From positions 1 through 61,861 of the forward strand of contig DATNIY010000012.1 of the NCBI GenBank assembly GCA_035604195.1: a DNA stretch of 61,861 nucleotides, given 5' to 3'. The position numbers and the translations under genes are program-made. Shown here piece by piece: positions 43,988 to 52,279 of this stretch; positions within the stretch are counted from its first letter, which is position 1; the number at the start of each line of letters is the position of its first letter. Origin of the DNA: DATJLY01 sp035604195. GTDB lineage: Bacteria > Pseudomonadota > Alphaproteobacteria > ATCC43930 > CGMCC-115725. A model generated the notes under the pieces. That model was not told where the DNA came from, did not search any database, and saw only the letters and a program-made list of their open reading frames with translations.

Positions 43988-45172
43988 ATGGCCTCAACCG
44001 GCGTGAGTCTGTCCGCCCCTTCGCCAACCGGCGTCGCACCCGAATTCGACCGTCCCGGCTTTCGCCTGACCGTGGCAGAGCCCTTGATGCTTGATTCCGG
44101 CGTGGCGCTCGGCCCCTACACGGTTGCATACCAAACCTACGGCAGTCTCAATGCCGCGCGCTCGAACGCCATCCTAGTCTGTCACGCGCTGACCGGCGAC
44201 CAGTATGTCGCCGAGACGCATCCCGTCACCGGCAAGCCCGGCTGGTGGGACACGCTGGCCGGGCCGGGCAAGGTTCTCGACACCGAGCGCTACTTCCTGA
44301 TCTGCGCCAACGTGCTCGGCGGCTGCATGGGATCGAGCGGGCCGATGGAGATCAATCCGGCGACGGGCAAGCCCTGGGGGCTGGGGTTTCCCGTCATCAC
44401 CGTCGCCGACATGGTGCGAGCGCAGCGCCGGCTCATCGATCACCTCGGGATCGAGCGGCTGTTCTGCGTCATCGGCGGCTCGATGGGCGGAATGCAGGTG
44501 CTGCAATGGGCGGCATCCTATCCCGAGCGCGTCTTCGCCGCGGTGCCGGTCGCGACGGCGGCGCGGCATTCGGCGCAGAACATCGCCTTCCACGAGGTCG
44601 GCCGGCAGGCGATCATGGCCGACCCCAACTGGTGCGGCGGCAACTACTTGGAGCGCGGGACCCAGCCGGCGCGCGGCCTCGCCGTGGCGCGCATGGCCGC
44701 GCACATCACCTATCTGTCCGAGCAGGCGCTGCATCGCAAGTTCGGCCGCAATCTGCAGGACCGCCAGGGCATCAGCTACGGCTTCGATGCCGATTTCCAG
44801 GTCGAGAACTACTTGCGCCACCAGGGCATCACCTTCGTCGAGCGCTTCGACGCCAACTCCTATCTCTACATCACGCGCGCCTGCGACTACTTCGACCTCG
44901 GGGCCGAGCACGGCGGCGTCTTGGCCAATGCCTTTCGCGGCGCGAGCACGCGCTTCTGCGTCATCTCCTTCACCAGCGACTGGCTTTATCCCACGAGCGA
45001 GAGCCGGTCGATCGTGCACGCGCTCAACGCCGTCGCCGCCAATGTGAGCTTCGTCGAAGTCGCGACCGACAAGGGCCACGACGCCTTCCTGCTCGAGGAG
45101 CCCGAATTCTTCGCCACGCTGCGCGGCTTCCTCGACGGCTGCGCGCAGCATTGCGGTCTCGTCGATCCGTGA
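43988..45172 (+). CDS. metX: Homoserine O-acetyltransferase (MetX)
   Basis: A 394-residue alpha/beta-hydrolase-fold acyltransferase that activates homoserine for methionine synthesis. Marks: VCHALTGDQY, ANVLGGCMGSSGPMEINP, the nucleophile Ser165 in GGSMGGMQ, YLSEQALHRKFGR and the C-terminal DKGHDAFLLE. Some members use succinyl-CoA, so acyl preference is not certain. Its stop codon is overlapped by a GTG start of metW (GTGA), the standard metXW pair. Confidence 0.95.
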   Translation: MASTGVSLSAPSPTGVAPEFDRPGFRLTVAEPLMLDSGVALGPYTVAYQTYGSLNAARSNAILVCHALTGDQYVAETHPVTGKPGWWDTLAGPGKVLDTERYFLICANVLGGCMGSSGPMEINPATGKPWGLGFPVITVADMVRAQRRLIDHLGIERLFCVIGGSMGGMQVLQWAASYPERVFAAVPVATAARHSAQNIAFHEVGRQAIMADPNWCGGNYLERGTQPARGLAVARMAAHITYLSEQALHRKFGRNLQDRQGISYGFDADFQVENYLRHQGITFVERFDANSYLYITRACDYFDLGAEHGGVLANAFRGASTRFCVISFTSDWLYPTSESRSIVHALNAVAANVSFVEVATDKGHDAFLLEEPEFFATLRGFLDGCAQHCGLVDP

Positions 45173-45822
45173 GCCCGGAAGGCCGTCTTGCCGCGCCGGC
45201 TCCGGCAACTTCGTCGGAGCTTCGCGCCGATTTGCGCTTGGTCGCGAGCATGGTCGAGCCGGGCTCGCGCGTGCTCGATGTCGGCTGCGGCGACGGCGAG
45301 CTCCTCTCCTATCTCGTCCACCACAAAGGCGTCGACGGCCGCGGCATGGAGCTGAGCCAGTCGGGCGTCAATGCCTGCGTTCGCCACGGCCTTTCGGTGA
45401 TCCAGGGCGACGCCGACAACGATCTCGAGGCCTATCCTTCCGATGCCTTCGATTACGCCGTGTTGAGCCAGACGCTGCCGGCGACGCGCAACCCGCGACG
45501 CGCGATCGCCCATCTCGTGCGCATCGGCCGGCGCGCCATTGTTTCGTTTCCCAATTTCGGACATTGGCGCATCCGCCTCGACCTGATGCTGCGCGGCCGC
45601 ATGCCCATGACCAAGCTTCTGGCGCAGCCGTGGTATGAGACGCCCAACATCCACCTTTGCACCATCCGCGACTTCGTCGGGTTGTGCGCCGAAGCGGGCA
45701 TCGTCGTCGAGCGCAGCGTCAGCCTCGACCGCTGGGGGCGTCCCTTCTCGCTCAACCCGCAGGGGGCGCTGGCCAATCTCCTAGCCGAGCAGGCCCTGTT
45801 CCTGCTGTCGCGGTCGCGCTGA
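45169..45822 (+). CDS. metW: Methionine biosynthesis protein MetW
   Basis: A 217-residue SAM-dependent methyltransferase-like protein. SRVLDVGCGDGELLSYL, GRGMELSQSGVNACV, QTLPATRNPRRA and SFPNFGHWRIRLDLMLRGRMP are diagnostic. MetW works with MetX, probably boosting homoserine acylation. The GTG at 45169 was chosen for its overlap with the metX stop codon. The frame is open much further up, but that part lies inside metX. Confidence 0.95.
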   Translation: MSPEGRLAAPAPATSSELRADLRLVASMVEPGSRVLDVGCGDGELLSYLVHHKGVDGRGMELSQSGVNACVRHGLSVIQGDADNDLEAYPSDAFDYAVLSQTLPATRNPRRAIAHLVRIGRRAIVSFPNFGHWRIRLDLMLRGRMPMTKLLAQPWYETPNIHLCTIRDFVGLCAEAGIVVERSVSLDRWGRPFSLNPQGALANLLAEQALFLLSRSR

Positions 45823-45825
45823 GGC

Positions 45826-46566
45826 TCAGCGGCCGATCGGACTGGGCGTCCCTTGGCCGATCGGCAGATAGACTCGGCGCGGCTGCTGCCGGCGCTGCGT
45901 CGGCGCGGGCTTGGCATAGATCTGCTTGGTTGCCTCGACCATGGCAACGCCGCCGAAGGTGCTGAACCAGCGCTCGCCCAGCCGCTCCCAGGCGAAGGAA
46001 GAACGCAGCATCATCCGCGAGGTGGTCGGCGGAACGAAGAGCGCGGCCGCATTGCGCTCGGGCGTGAAGCCCTCGTCACGCAGCAGGCGCGACAGCTGGC
46101 TCGGCGTATAGGGGTGCCCTTGCCCGAAAGGTGTGTTGTCGATGTGCGCCCAAATGCCGCGCCGATTCGGCACGACGATGAGGAGGCGTCCGCCGGCAGC
46201 CAGCACGCGCCAGACCTCCTTCAGCAGCGGCCGCACCTGCTCGCTGAATTCGACGCCATGGACGAGCAGGACGCGGTCGATCGAGAAATCCTCGAGCGGC
46301 AGGTCCCCCTCGTCGGCGAGCGCCACCCGGTTCGGCCCCTCGGCCGGCCAGGACAGCACCCCCTGCGAGGCCGGCATCATCGCGCCCACCCGCTCCGCCT
46401 CGGCGAGAAACGGGCGCAGATACGGCGTCGCGTAGCCGAGCCCCAACAGCCGCATATTCGAAAGGTCGGGCCAGATCAGGCGGATGCGCCGGCCGATCAT
46501 GCGCCGCGCCACCTGGCCCAATCGCCCGGCATAGAAATCCCTGAGGTCGACGACGTCGGCGTACAT
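45826..46566 (-). CDS. Class I SAM-dependent methyltransferase
   Basis: A 246-residue protein with a degenerate methyltransferase fold: MRLLGLGYATPYLRPFL stands in the SAM-binding glycine place, followed by DEGDLPLEDFSIDRVLLVHGVEF and LKEVWRVLAAGGRLLIVVPNR. It is a common alphaproteobacterial gene divergent from gloB; the substrate is unknown. The ATG at 46566 begins with the family's YADVVDLRDFYAGRLG opening. Its stop codon lies 3 bases from the metW stop. Confidence 0.9.
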   Translation of the reverse strand: MYADVVDLRDFYAGRLGQVARRMIGRRIRLIWPDLSNMRLLGLGYATPYLRPFLAEAERVGAMMPASQGVLSWPAEGPNRVALADEGDLPLEDFSIDRVLLVHGVEFSEQVRPLLKEVWRVLAAGGRLLIVVPNRRGIWAHIDNTPFGQGHPYTPSQLSRLLRDEGFTPERNAAALFVPPTTSRMMLRSSFAWERLGERWFSTFGGVAMVEATKQIYAKPAPTQRRQQPRRVYLPIGQGTPSPIGR

Positions 46567-46636
46567 GAGGCGAGTGTAGCATGGGACGGGCGGGCGATTT
46601 AGGTTAGGCTCAGCCGTCCAGTGTGTGGAGTGGGCC

Positions 46637-47404
46637 GTGCCGGAACTCATCATTCGCCAGATCCCGGTGCTCCGGGACAACTATGTCTATCTGATCCGCG
46701 AGCCGGCGAGCGCCGCCACCGCAGTCGTCGACCCGTCGGTCGCGGCGCCGGTGCTGGATATGCTCGAAGAGACCGGATGGCGGCTCACGCACATCCTCAA
46801 TACGCACCATCACCACGACCATACCGGCGGCAATATCGAGATCAAGGCCGCGACCCACTGCATCATCGTCGGTCCGCGCGCCGACCGCGACCGCATTCCC
46901 GGCATCGACGTTGCGGTCGGCGAGGGCGACGAATACGCGCTGGGCGGCGCGGTCGCGCGCGTCTTCGACGTGCCCGGCCATACACGCGGACATATCGCCT
47001 ACTGGTTCGTGGAATCACGCGCGCTCTTCTGCGGCGACACGCTCTTTCTCATGGGCTGCGGCCGGCTTTTCGAGGGAACGCCAGAGCAGATGTGGCGCTC
47101 GCTCGGCAAGCTCAGGGCGCTGCCGCCGGAAACCCGCGTCTACTGCGGGCACGAATACACCCAAGCGAATGCGCGATTCGCGCTCACCGTCGAGCCGCAA
47201 AACGCCGACCTCGTCGCGCGGGCAAGCGCCGTCGATGCTCTGCGCGCCGCGGGCCGCCCGACCGTGCCGGCGACCTTGGGCGAGGAGGTCGCCACCAATC
47301 CCTTCCTTCGCGCTGACCGCTCGTCGCTGCAGGCCGCCGCCGGGACTCCCGGCGACCCGGTCGCGACCTTCGCCGCGATCCGCAAGCGCAAGGACAATTT
47401 CTGA
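46637..47404 (+). CDS. gloB: Hydroxyacylglutathione hydrolase (glyoxalase II)
   Basis: A 255-residue metallo-beta-lactamase-fold enzyme hydrolysing S-lactoylglutathione in methylglyoxal detoxification. The two-metal motif THHHHDHTGGN, DVPGHTRGHIAYW, CGDTLFLMGCGRLFEG and the C-terminal YCGHEYTQANARFA are all typical. The GTG at 46637 has GGAG 6 bases ahead; a GTG 12 bases further up is possible. The downstream GST may be in the same transcript. Confidence 0.95.
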   Translation: MPELIIRQIPVLRDNYVYLIREPASAATAVVDPSVAAPVLDMLEETGWRLTHILNTHHHHDHTGGNIEIKAATHCIIVGPRADRDRIPGIDVAVGEGDEYALGGAVARVFDVPGHTRGHIAYWFVESRALFCGDTLFLMGCGRLFEGTPEQMWRSLGKLRALPPETRVYCGHEYTQANARFALTVEPQNADLVARASAVDALRAAGRPTVPATLGEEVATNPFLRADRSSLQAAAGTPGDPVATFAAIRKRKDNF

Positions 47405-47435
47405 CCTGAGCCGGAAACCCATTGCAGAGGCCGCC

Positions 47436-48065
47436 ATGAAGCTCCGCTATTCGCCGACTTCGCCTTTCGTCCGCAAGGTCATGGTCGTGGCGCTGGAGAC
47501 CGGCCTTGCCGAGCGCATCGAGCGCGTCCCGTCGGTAGTCGCGCCGACCAAGCCCAACGCCGAGCTGACGCGCGAAAATCCGCTGGTGAAGCTCCCGGCG
47601 CTGACCACGGACGATGGCCTCGTGCTCTATGATTCGCCGGTGATCTGCGAATATCTCGACACGCTCCACGACGGGCCCAAGATCTTCCCGCCGGACGGCA
47701 AGGAGCGCTGGATCGCGCTGCGGCAGCAGGCGCTCGGCGACGGGGTGCTCGAAGCGGCGATCCTCGGCCGCTACGAGATGGTGCGGCCCCAGGAGTATCA
47801 GTGGCAGGATTGGATCGACGCGCAGCTGCGCAAGGTCCGCAGCGCGCTGGCCGCGCTCGAGATGGAAGTCGAGAGCGGCGAACTCGGCAGCGCGGCGGAG
47901 GGCGCGCCCACCATCGGACAGATCACCATCGGCTGCGCCCTCGGCTATCTCGACCTGCGCTATCAGAGCGAGGAGTGGCGCAACCGCCACCGCCAGCTTG
48001 CCCGCTGGTTTCTGGCGTTCTCGGCGCGCAAGTCGATGGCGCTCACGGTGCCGCCGCCGGCATGA
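47436..48065 (+). CDS. Glutathione S-transferase family protein
   Basis: A 209-residue GST with an N-terminal thioredoxin-like domain (KLRYSPTSPFVRKVMVVALE, NPLVKLPALTTDDGLVLYDSPVICEYLD) and an alpha-helical C-terminal domain. The Ser of SPTSPFVRK is the probable glutathione-activating residue, as in the beta/zeta-like and YibF-type enzymes. It follows gloB by 31 bases, both being glutathione-linked. Substrate unknown. Confidence 0.92.
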   Translation: MKLRYSPTSPFVRKVMVVALETGLAERIERVPSVVAPTKPNAELTRENPLVKLPALTTDDGLVLYDSPVICEYLDTLHDGPKIFPPDGKERWIALRQQALGDGVLEAAILGRYEMVRPQEYQWQDWIDAQLRKVRSALAALEMEVESGELGSAAEGAPTIGQITIGCALGYLDLRYQSEEWRNRHRQLARWFLAFSARKSMALTVPPPA

Positions 48066-48068
48066 GCC

Positions 48069-48791
48069 TCAATACATGTGCTGGCCGCCGTTGACCGACA
48101 GCGTCGAGCCGGTGATGAAGCCGCCTTCGTCGGAAACGAGGAACAGCACGCCGCGGGCGATCTCCTCGGCGTGTCCGAGCCGTCCAATAGGAATGCGGGC
48201 GATGATCTTCTCCAACACATTCGCGGGAACCGCGCGCACCATCTCGGTATCGATGTAGCCGGGCGCGATGGCGTTGACGGTGACGCTGCGCGAGGCGCCC
48301 TCCTGCGCCAGAGCCTTGGTGAAGCCGTGGATTCCCGATTTCGCCGCGGCGTAATTCGCTTGGCCGTACTGCCCGGCCTGGCCGTTGACCGAGCCAATGT
48401 TAACGATGCGGCCGAAGCGGCGCTCACGCATGCCTTCGAACACCTGGCGGCACATGTTGAAACACGAGGTCAGATTGGTCGCGATCACGGCGTTCCACTG
48501 CTCCGGCGTCATCTTGGAGAGGATGGCGTCGCGGGTGATGCCGGCGTTGTTGACCAGCACCTCGATCGCTCCGAGGTCGGCCTCGATCCGCTTCACCGCC
48601 GCGGCACAGGCGTCGAAACTCGCGACGTCGAAGCGGTAGTTCGGAATCCCCGTCTCCTCCGAGAAACGGCTTGCCGCCGCGTCGTCGCGGGCATAATTGG
48701 CGGCGACCTTGTAGCCGCTCTCCTTGAGCGCGACAGAGATAGCCCGGCCGATGCCGCGCGTGCCGCCGGTCACGATTGCCACACGTCCCAT
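48069..48791 (-). CDS. phaB: Acetoacetyl-CoA reductase
   Basis: A 240-residue SDR that reduces acetoacetyl-CoA to (R)-3-hydroxybutyryl-CoA, the monomer of PHB. Marks: VAIVTGGTRGIGRAI, LVNNAGITRD, the PhaB-specific EQWNAVIATNLTSCFNMCR, NIGSVNGQAGQYGQANYAAAKSGIHGFTKALA, and the end LSVNGGQHMY. It is downstream of phaA on the minus strand. The AGGAGG ribosome site before the ATG is consensus. Confidence 0.96.
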   Translation of the reverse strand: MGRVAIVTGGTRGIGRAISVALKESGYKVAANYARDDAAASRFSEETGIPNYRFDVASFDACAAAVKRIEADLGAIEVLVNNAGITRDAILSKMTPEQWNAVIATNLTSCFNMCRQVFEGMRERRFGRIVNIGSVNGQAGQYGQANYAAAKSGIHGFTKALAQEGASRSVTVNAIAPGYIDTEMVRAVPANVLEKIIARIPIGRLGHAEEIARGVLFLVSDEGGFITGSTLSVNGGQHMY

Positions 48792-48843
48792 CTCAACCTC
48801 CTCCCATCAAGCGTTTTCTTAAAGGGCGGCCCGCCGCCTTCGC

Positions 48844-50019
48844 TCAGTCCCGCGCGACGCACATGGCGATGCCCATCCCACCACCGATGCAGAGCGTCGC
48901 CAAGCCCTTTTTGGCGTTGCGCTTGCCCATCTCGTGCAGCAACGTGACCAGGATCCGAGCGCCCGAGGCGCCGATCGGGTGGCCGATTGCGATCGCCCCG
49001 CCATTGACGTTGACCCGTTCGGGATCGAAACCCAGATCCTTGTTGACGGCGCAGGCCTGGGCCGCGAAGGCTTCGTTGGCCTCGATGAGGTCGAGATCCT
49101 CCACCTTCCAGCCGGCGCGCTTGAGCGCCAGCCGGCTCGCTGGGATGGGTCCGCTGCCCATGACCGCCGGATCGACCCCGGCCGTCGCCCAGGAGACGAT
49201 GCGCGCGAGAGGCTTCAGGTCTCGCCGTTGCGCCTCCTCCGCCGTCATCAGCACGACTGCCGCCGCCCCGTCATTGATGCCCGAGGCATTGCCGGCGGTC
49301 ACGGTGCCGTTCTTGTCGAAGGCCGGACGGAGCTTCGCCAGCACTTCCACCGTAGTCCCGTGCTTGGGGTATTCATCGGCATCGACGATGGTCTCGCCCT
49401 TGCGCGTGGCGATCTTCACCGGGACGATCTCGTCCTTGAAGCGGCCCGATTTCTGCGCCGCCTCGGCGCGTGCCTGCGAGCGCGCAGCGAGGGCGTCCTG
49501 TTGCTCGCGCGTGATCTGCCAGCGCTGCGCCACATTCTCCGCCGTATTGCCCATGTGGTAGCCGTTGAAGGCGTCCCACAGCCCATCCTTGATCATGGTG
49601 TCGATCAGTTCGGCGTTGCCCATCTTGACGCCGTTCCTGAGATACATGCAGTGCGGCGCCTGGCTCATGCTCTCTTGGCCGCCGGCGACGACGATCGATG
49701 AATCGCCGACCTGGATCGCCTGATAGCCCAAGGCGACGCTGCGCAAGCCCGAACCGCAGAGCTGATTGATGCCATAGGCCGTCACTTCATAGGGGATGCC
49801 GGCGCCGACCGCCGCCTGCCGCGCCGGGTTCTGGCCTTCGCCCGCCGCCAGGATCTGGCCCATGATGACCTCGGAAACCTCACCCGGCGCGACGCGGGCG
49901 CGCTTGATCGCCTCGGCGATGGCGACTTGACCGAGATAATGTGACGGGACCGAACTGAGGCTGCCGTTGAAGGAGCCGACCGGTGTGCGTATGGCGCCGG
50001 CGATTACGATTTGCGTCAT
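48844..50019 (-). CDS. phaA: Acetyl-CoA acetyltransferase
   Basis: A 391-residue biosynthetic thiolase condensing two acetyl-CoA. The nucleophile Cys88 lies in NQLCGSGLRSVALGYQ, the catalytic His in GHPIGASGARI, and the second Cys in TLCIGGGMGIAM. Length is standard. It lies between the PhaC-like gene (17-base gap) and phaB (52-base gap) on the minus strand, forming one PHA synthesis unit phaE-like - phaC-like - phaA - phaB. Confidence 0.97.
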   Translation of the reverse strand: MTQIVIAGAIRTPVGSFNGSLSSVPSHYLGQVAIAEAIKRARVAPGEVSEVIMGQILAAGEGQNPARQAAVGAGIPYEVTAYGINQLCGSGLRSVALGYQAIQVGDSSIVVAGGQESMSQAPHCMYLRNGVKMGNAELIDTMIKDGLWDAFNGYHMGNTAENVAQRWQITREQQDALAARSQARAEAAQKSGRFKDEIVPVKIATRKGETIVDADEYPKHGTTVEVLAKLRPAFDKNGTVTAGNASGINDGAAAVVLMTAEEAQRRDLKPLARIVSWATAGVDPAVMGSGPIPASRLALKRAGWKVEDLDLIEANEAFAAQACAVNKDLGFDPERVNVNGGAIAIGHPIGASGARILVTLLHEMGKRNAKKGLATLCIGGGMGIAMCVARD

Positions 50020-50036
50020 CAGAGTTTACCTCTTTG

Positions 50037-51335
50037 TCAGGAAGCGTTGCGGCCGTCCTGTCTAAATAGTCGGTGCCGACGCTTTTTGGAACCCACCGGA
50101 TGGAGCGATCGGCCGGGGTCGCCGTGGCGCTTGAGCCAGCGAGCGAGCGGCTGCCATACCGCCTGCGGCGCTTCGCCCCCCACCATCATGCCGATATGGC
50201 CGAGCGGGGGCTGCAACCGTTCCGCCGCGGGCAGCATGGTCCACAGCGCCGCCGCGGTCGCCGGGGGCACGATCCGGTCCTGCGCCGGCACGATGACCAG
50301 GCTCGGCTGCGTGATGCGCTCGGCCCGTACCGGCATTCCCGCAACGCGCCAGAGCCCGCGGCCCGGGGTGTCCCCGCCATACCAATCGCCGAGACACTCG
50401 CGGGCCACCGGCAGCGCCAAGGGTATGCCGTCGTTGAGCCAGTCCTCGAGCGCGACGAAGCCGGAAGCGGCGGCGCTGTCCTGCGGCAGCGTGGCGAAGC
50501 GGGTGAATTTCCGCAGCGTCAGCAGCGGGTCAAGTGCCGCAAACAGCGCCTGAAGCACATCGACGGGCAGCACGCCGAAGGCGGCATAGGCGACGGCCAA
50601 GGGCTCGGCCAAGGCTCCGAGAAGCCGCGCCTGGCCGGCGCGTTCGGCGTGGAAGCTCCAGGGCGTGGCGAGCAGTGCGAGCGCGCGCACCAGCCGCGGC
50701 TGCCGCGCCGCAAGCGCCACCGCCAGCAGCCCGCCCATGCAATAGCCGACGACGGCAAGCTTGGCGCCCGTGGCGTCCGCCGCCGCCAGCGCCGCCGCAT
50801 CGAGCCGGCCGGCGATATAGTCGGTGAGCGTAAAGCCGCGCTCGAGCTCTCCGGGACCGCCCCAATCGACGAGCAGCGGCCGCAGACCCCGGGCGGCGAG
50901 AAAGCGCACCAGGCTCTTCTTGGGCGCGAGGTCGAGAATGTAGGCGCGGTTGACGAGCGACGGGACCAAAAGCACCGGCGGGTCGCCGGCCGCACCGTAA
51001 TCAAGAACGCGGGTCGTCCCCTCCTGCCATAGCACCGGCGGGTCGCTCGCCGCGCGGCGGTAGGGATGGCGGCGGTAGAGCGCCACTCCGGCCCGGAACG
51101 CCTCGGCGCGCGCGCTCAATTCGGCGTCGAGCGCGCCGGAGATCTCGTCAAGCTCGACTTCGGCGAGCTTTCCTTGCAGGCTTATTGCCGCGGCCGCGAG
51201 TTCGAGCCTCCAAGGCAGCGATCCGCTTTTCAACAGCGGCAAGGCGGCGCGCGAACTCAGCCAGGTCGCGTATGCCGTCAGGAGGTGCAGCGCCAGCGGC
51301 CTTGGGCCGAGCCGCGGCGGCGGAGCCGCCGTCAC
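50037..51335 (-). CDS. PHA synthase-like protein (PhaC, alpha/beta-hydrolase fold)
   Basis: A 432-residue protein resembling class III/short PHA synthases. The nucleophile elbow is GYCMGG (residues 197-202) with Cys199, as in PhaC, in place of the Ser of lipases. Other family features are LVPSLVNRAYILDL, LLVDWGGPGELERGFTLTDYI, the acid in VPAQDRIVPP and the histidine in GHIGMM. It should polymerise hydroxyacyl-CoA on granules. The only usable start is the GTG at 51335, since no Met occurs before residue 200. Its first 188 bases overlap the end of the PhaE-like gene in another frame. Confidence 0.85.
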   Translation of the reverse strand: MTAAPPPRLGPRPLALHLLTAYATWLSSRAALPLLKSGSLPWRLELAAAAISLQGKLAEVELDEISGALDAELSARAEAFRAGVALYRRHPYRRAASDPPVLWQEGTTRVLDYGAAGDPPVLLVPSLVNRAYILDLAPKKSLVRFLAARGLRPLLVDWGGPGELERGFTLTDYIAGRLDAAALAAADATGAKLAVVGYCMGGLLAVALAARQPRLVRALALLATPWSFHAERAGQARLLGALAEPLAVAYAAFGVLPVDVLQALFAALDPLLTLRKFTRFATLPQDSAAASGFVALEDWLNDGIPLALPVARECLGDWYGGDTPGRGLWRVAGMPVRAERITQPSLVIVPAQDRIVPPATAAALWTMLPAAERLQPPLGHIGMMVGGEAPQAVWQPLARWLKRHGDPGRSLHPVGSKKRRHRLFRQDGRNAS

Positions 51336-51486
51336 CCGGCGCCCGCCAAGCCGCAGGGGCCGCGCCCAGGAAAAGGCGCGACATGGTCTCGGCGAATGCG
51401 GGATCTCCCGCCATGGCCGTCAACTGGTCCTGCCACAGGTCCACATACCGCTTAGCAAGCTCTGCAAAATCAGGCGGTTGCGCCAT
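51148..51486 (-). CDS. Small PhaE-like PHA synthase subunit
   Basis: A 112-residue protein (115 if started at the ATG at 51495). It opens AQPPDFAELAKRYVDLWQDQLTAMAGDP, like the N-terminus of PhaE proteins, then has an Ala/Pro linker and a C-terminal helix IRDLAEFARRLAAVEKRIAALEART that would form a coiled coil, and a basic tail. PhaE partners activate class III PhaC; this one is about a third of the usual length. Its position directly before the PhaC-like gene supports the role. The last 188 bases overlap that gene out of frame. The call rests on resemblance and context. Confidence 0.65.
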   Translation of the reverse strand: MAQPPDFAELAKRYVDLWQDQLTAMAGDPAFAETMSRLFLGAAPAAWRAPGDGGSAAAARPKAAGAAPPDGIRDLAEFARRLAAVEKRIAALEARTRGRGNKPARKARRSRA

Positions 51487-51493
51487 GGACGGC

Positions 51494-51499
51494 ATTATA
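51494..51499 (-). promoter_or_regulatory. Candidate -10 element of the PHA operon
   Basis: On the minus strand a perfect TATAAT lies at 51499-51494. No good -35 is seen at the expected distance. A start 7 bases downstream would fall at 51487-51486, on the ATG of the PhaE-like gene, which has no visible Shine-Dalgarno. A regulator such as PhaR, encoded divergently, could act here. Confidence 0.35.
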
Positions 51500-51636
51500 T
51501 CGGCGGGGTGGCCGCAAAGCCAGCGGAGGCGCCGGGCCGGTGCGCTGAGGCATGGCGCATCGGGAAGGGAATGCTGCTATGCTGCGATTCGAACTCCCGT
51601 GCAGCGAGGGGCAACCGCGAGAGGGGGCAAGCGCCG

Positions 51637-52275
51637 ATGGACGAGAAGAGCGGCACCGAAGCGCCGCCGGTGGTGATCAAGAAATATGCCAACCGCCGGC
51701 TCTACAACACGGCAACGAGCAGCTACGTCACCCTCGAAGATCTGAGCAGCATGGTGAAGCTGGGCAATGAGTTCGTCGTCTATGACGCGAAGACCGGTGA
51801 AGATATCACCCGCTCGGTGCTGACCCAGATCATCGTCGAGGAGGAGCACAAGGGACAGAACATGCTGCCGACGGGCTTCCTGCGGCAGCTCATCAGCCTC
51901 TACGGCGACAACATGCAATGGCTGGTGCCGCGCTATCTCGACTACGCCATGAACGCCTTTGCGCGCAATCAAGAGCAAATGCGCAAGAGCCTGCAGGATG
52001 CCTTCGGCGGCCTTTTCCCCTTCGGCTCGCTCGAAGAGATGGGCAAGCAGAATCTGGCGCTGTTCGAGAAGACGATGAAGATGTTCTCGCCCTTCCCCGC
52101 CCCGGGCGGGGAGAAGCCGCGCGCCGAGCGTCAGGATGCCGCCGGAGAAGCCTCGCTCGACGAGTTGAAGGACCGCATCAACACCTTGCAGAAGCAGGTC
52201 GAGCAGCTCAACAAGGACCGCATCAACACCTTGCAGAAGCAGGTCGAGCAGCTCAACAAGGAGCGCAAGGACTGA
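51637..52275 (+). CDS. phaR: Polyhydroxyalkanoate synthesis regulator PhaR
   Basis: A 212-residue regulator that binds PHA granules and DNA, represses phasin and synthesis genes, and lets go when polymer accumulates. The N-terminal domain is highly conserved: VVIKKYANRRLYNTATSSYVTLEDL, LTQIIVEEEHKGQNMLP, LRQLISLYGDNMQW. The C-terminus contains a perfect 15-residue tandem duplication (DRINTLQKQVEQLNK twice) forming a predicted coiled coil. It is divergent from the PHA operon, with 150 bases between. The ATG at 51637 is preceded by GAGGGGG. Confidence 0.96.
   Translation: MDEKSGTEAPPVVIKKYANRRLYNTATSSYVTLEDLSSMVKLGNEFVVYDAKTGEDITRSVLTQIIVEEEHKGQNMLPTGFLRQLISLYGDNMQWLVPRYLDYAMNAFARNQEQMRKSLQDAFGGLFPFGSLEEMGKQNLALFEKTMKMFSPFPAPGGEKPRAERQDAAGEASLDELKDRINTLQKQVEQLNKDRINTLQKQVEQLNKERKD
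52171..52260 (+). repeat. Perfect 45-bp tandem duplication inside phaR
   Basis: Two identical 45-base units, 52171-52215 and 52216-52260, with no mismatch. The length is a multiple of three, so the frame is kept and 15 residues are doubled near the protein's C-terminus. The lack of any difference suggests a recent slippage event, or strong selection on both copies. Confidence 0.95.
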
Positions 52276-52279
52276 AGGG

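Noticed and set aside
44245..45168. A much longer N-terminus for MetW
   Set aside because: The extra sequence lies wholly inside metX in another frame and is Arg/Ala-rich; the family starts near the GTG at 45169.
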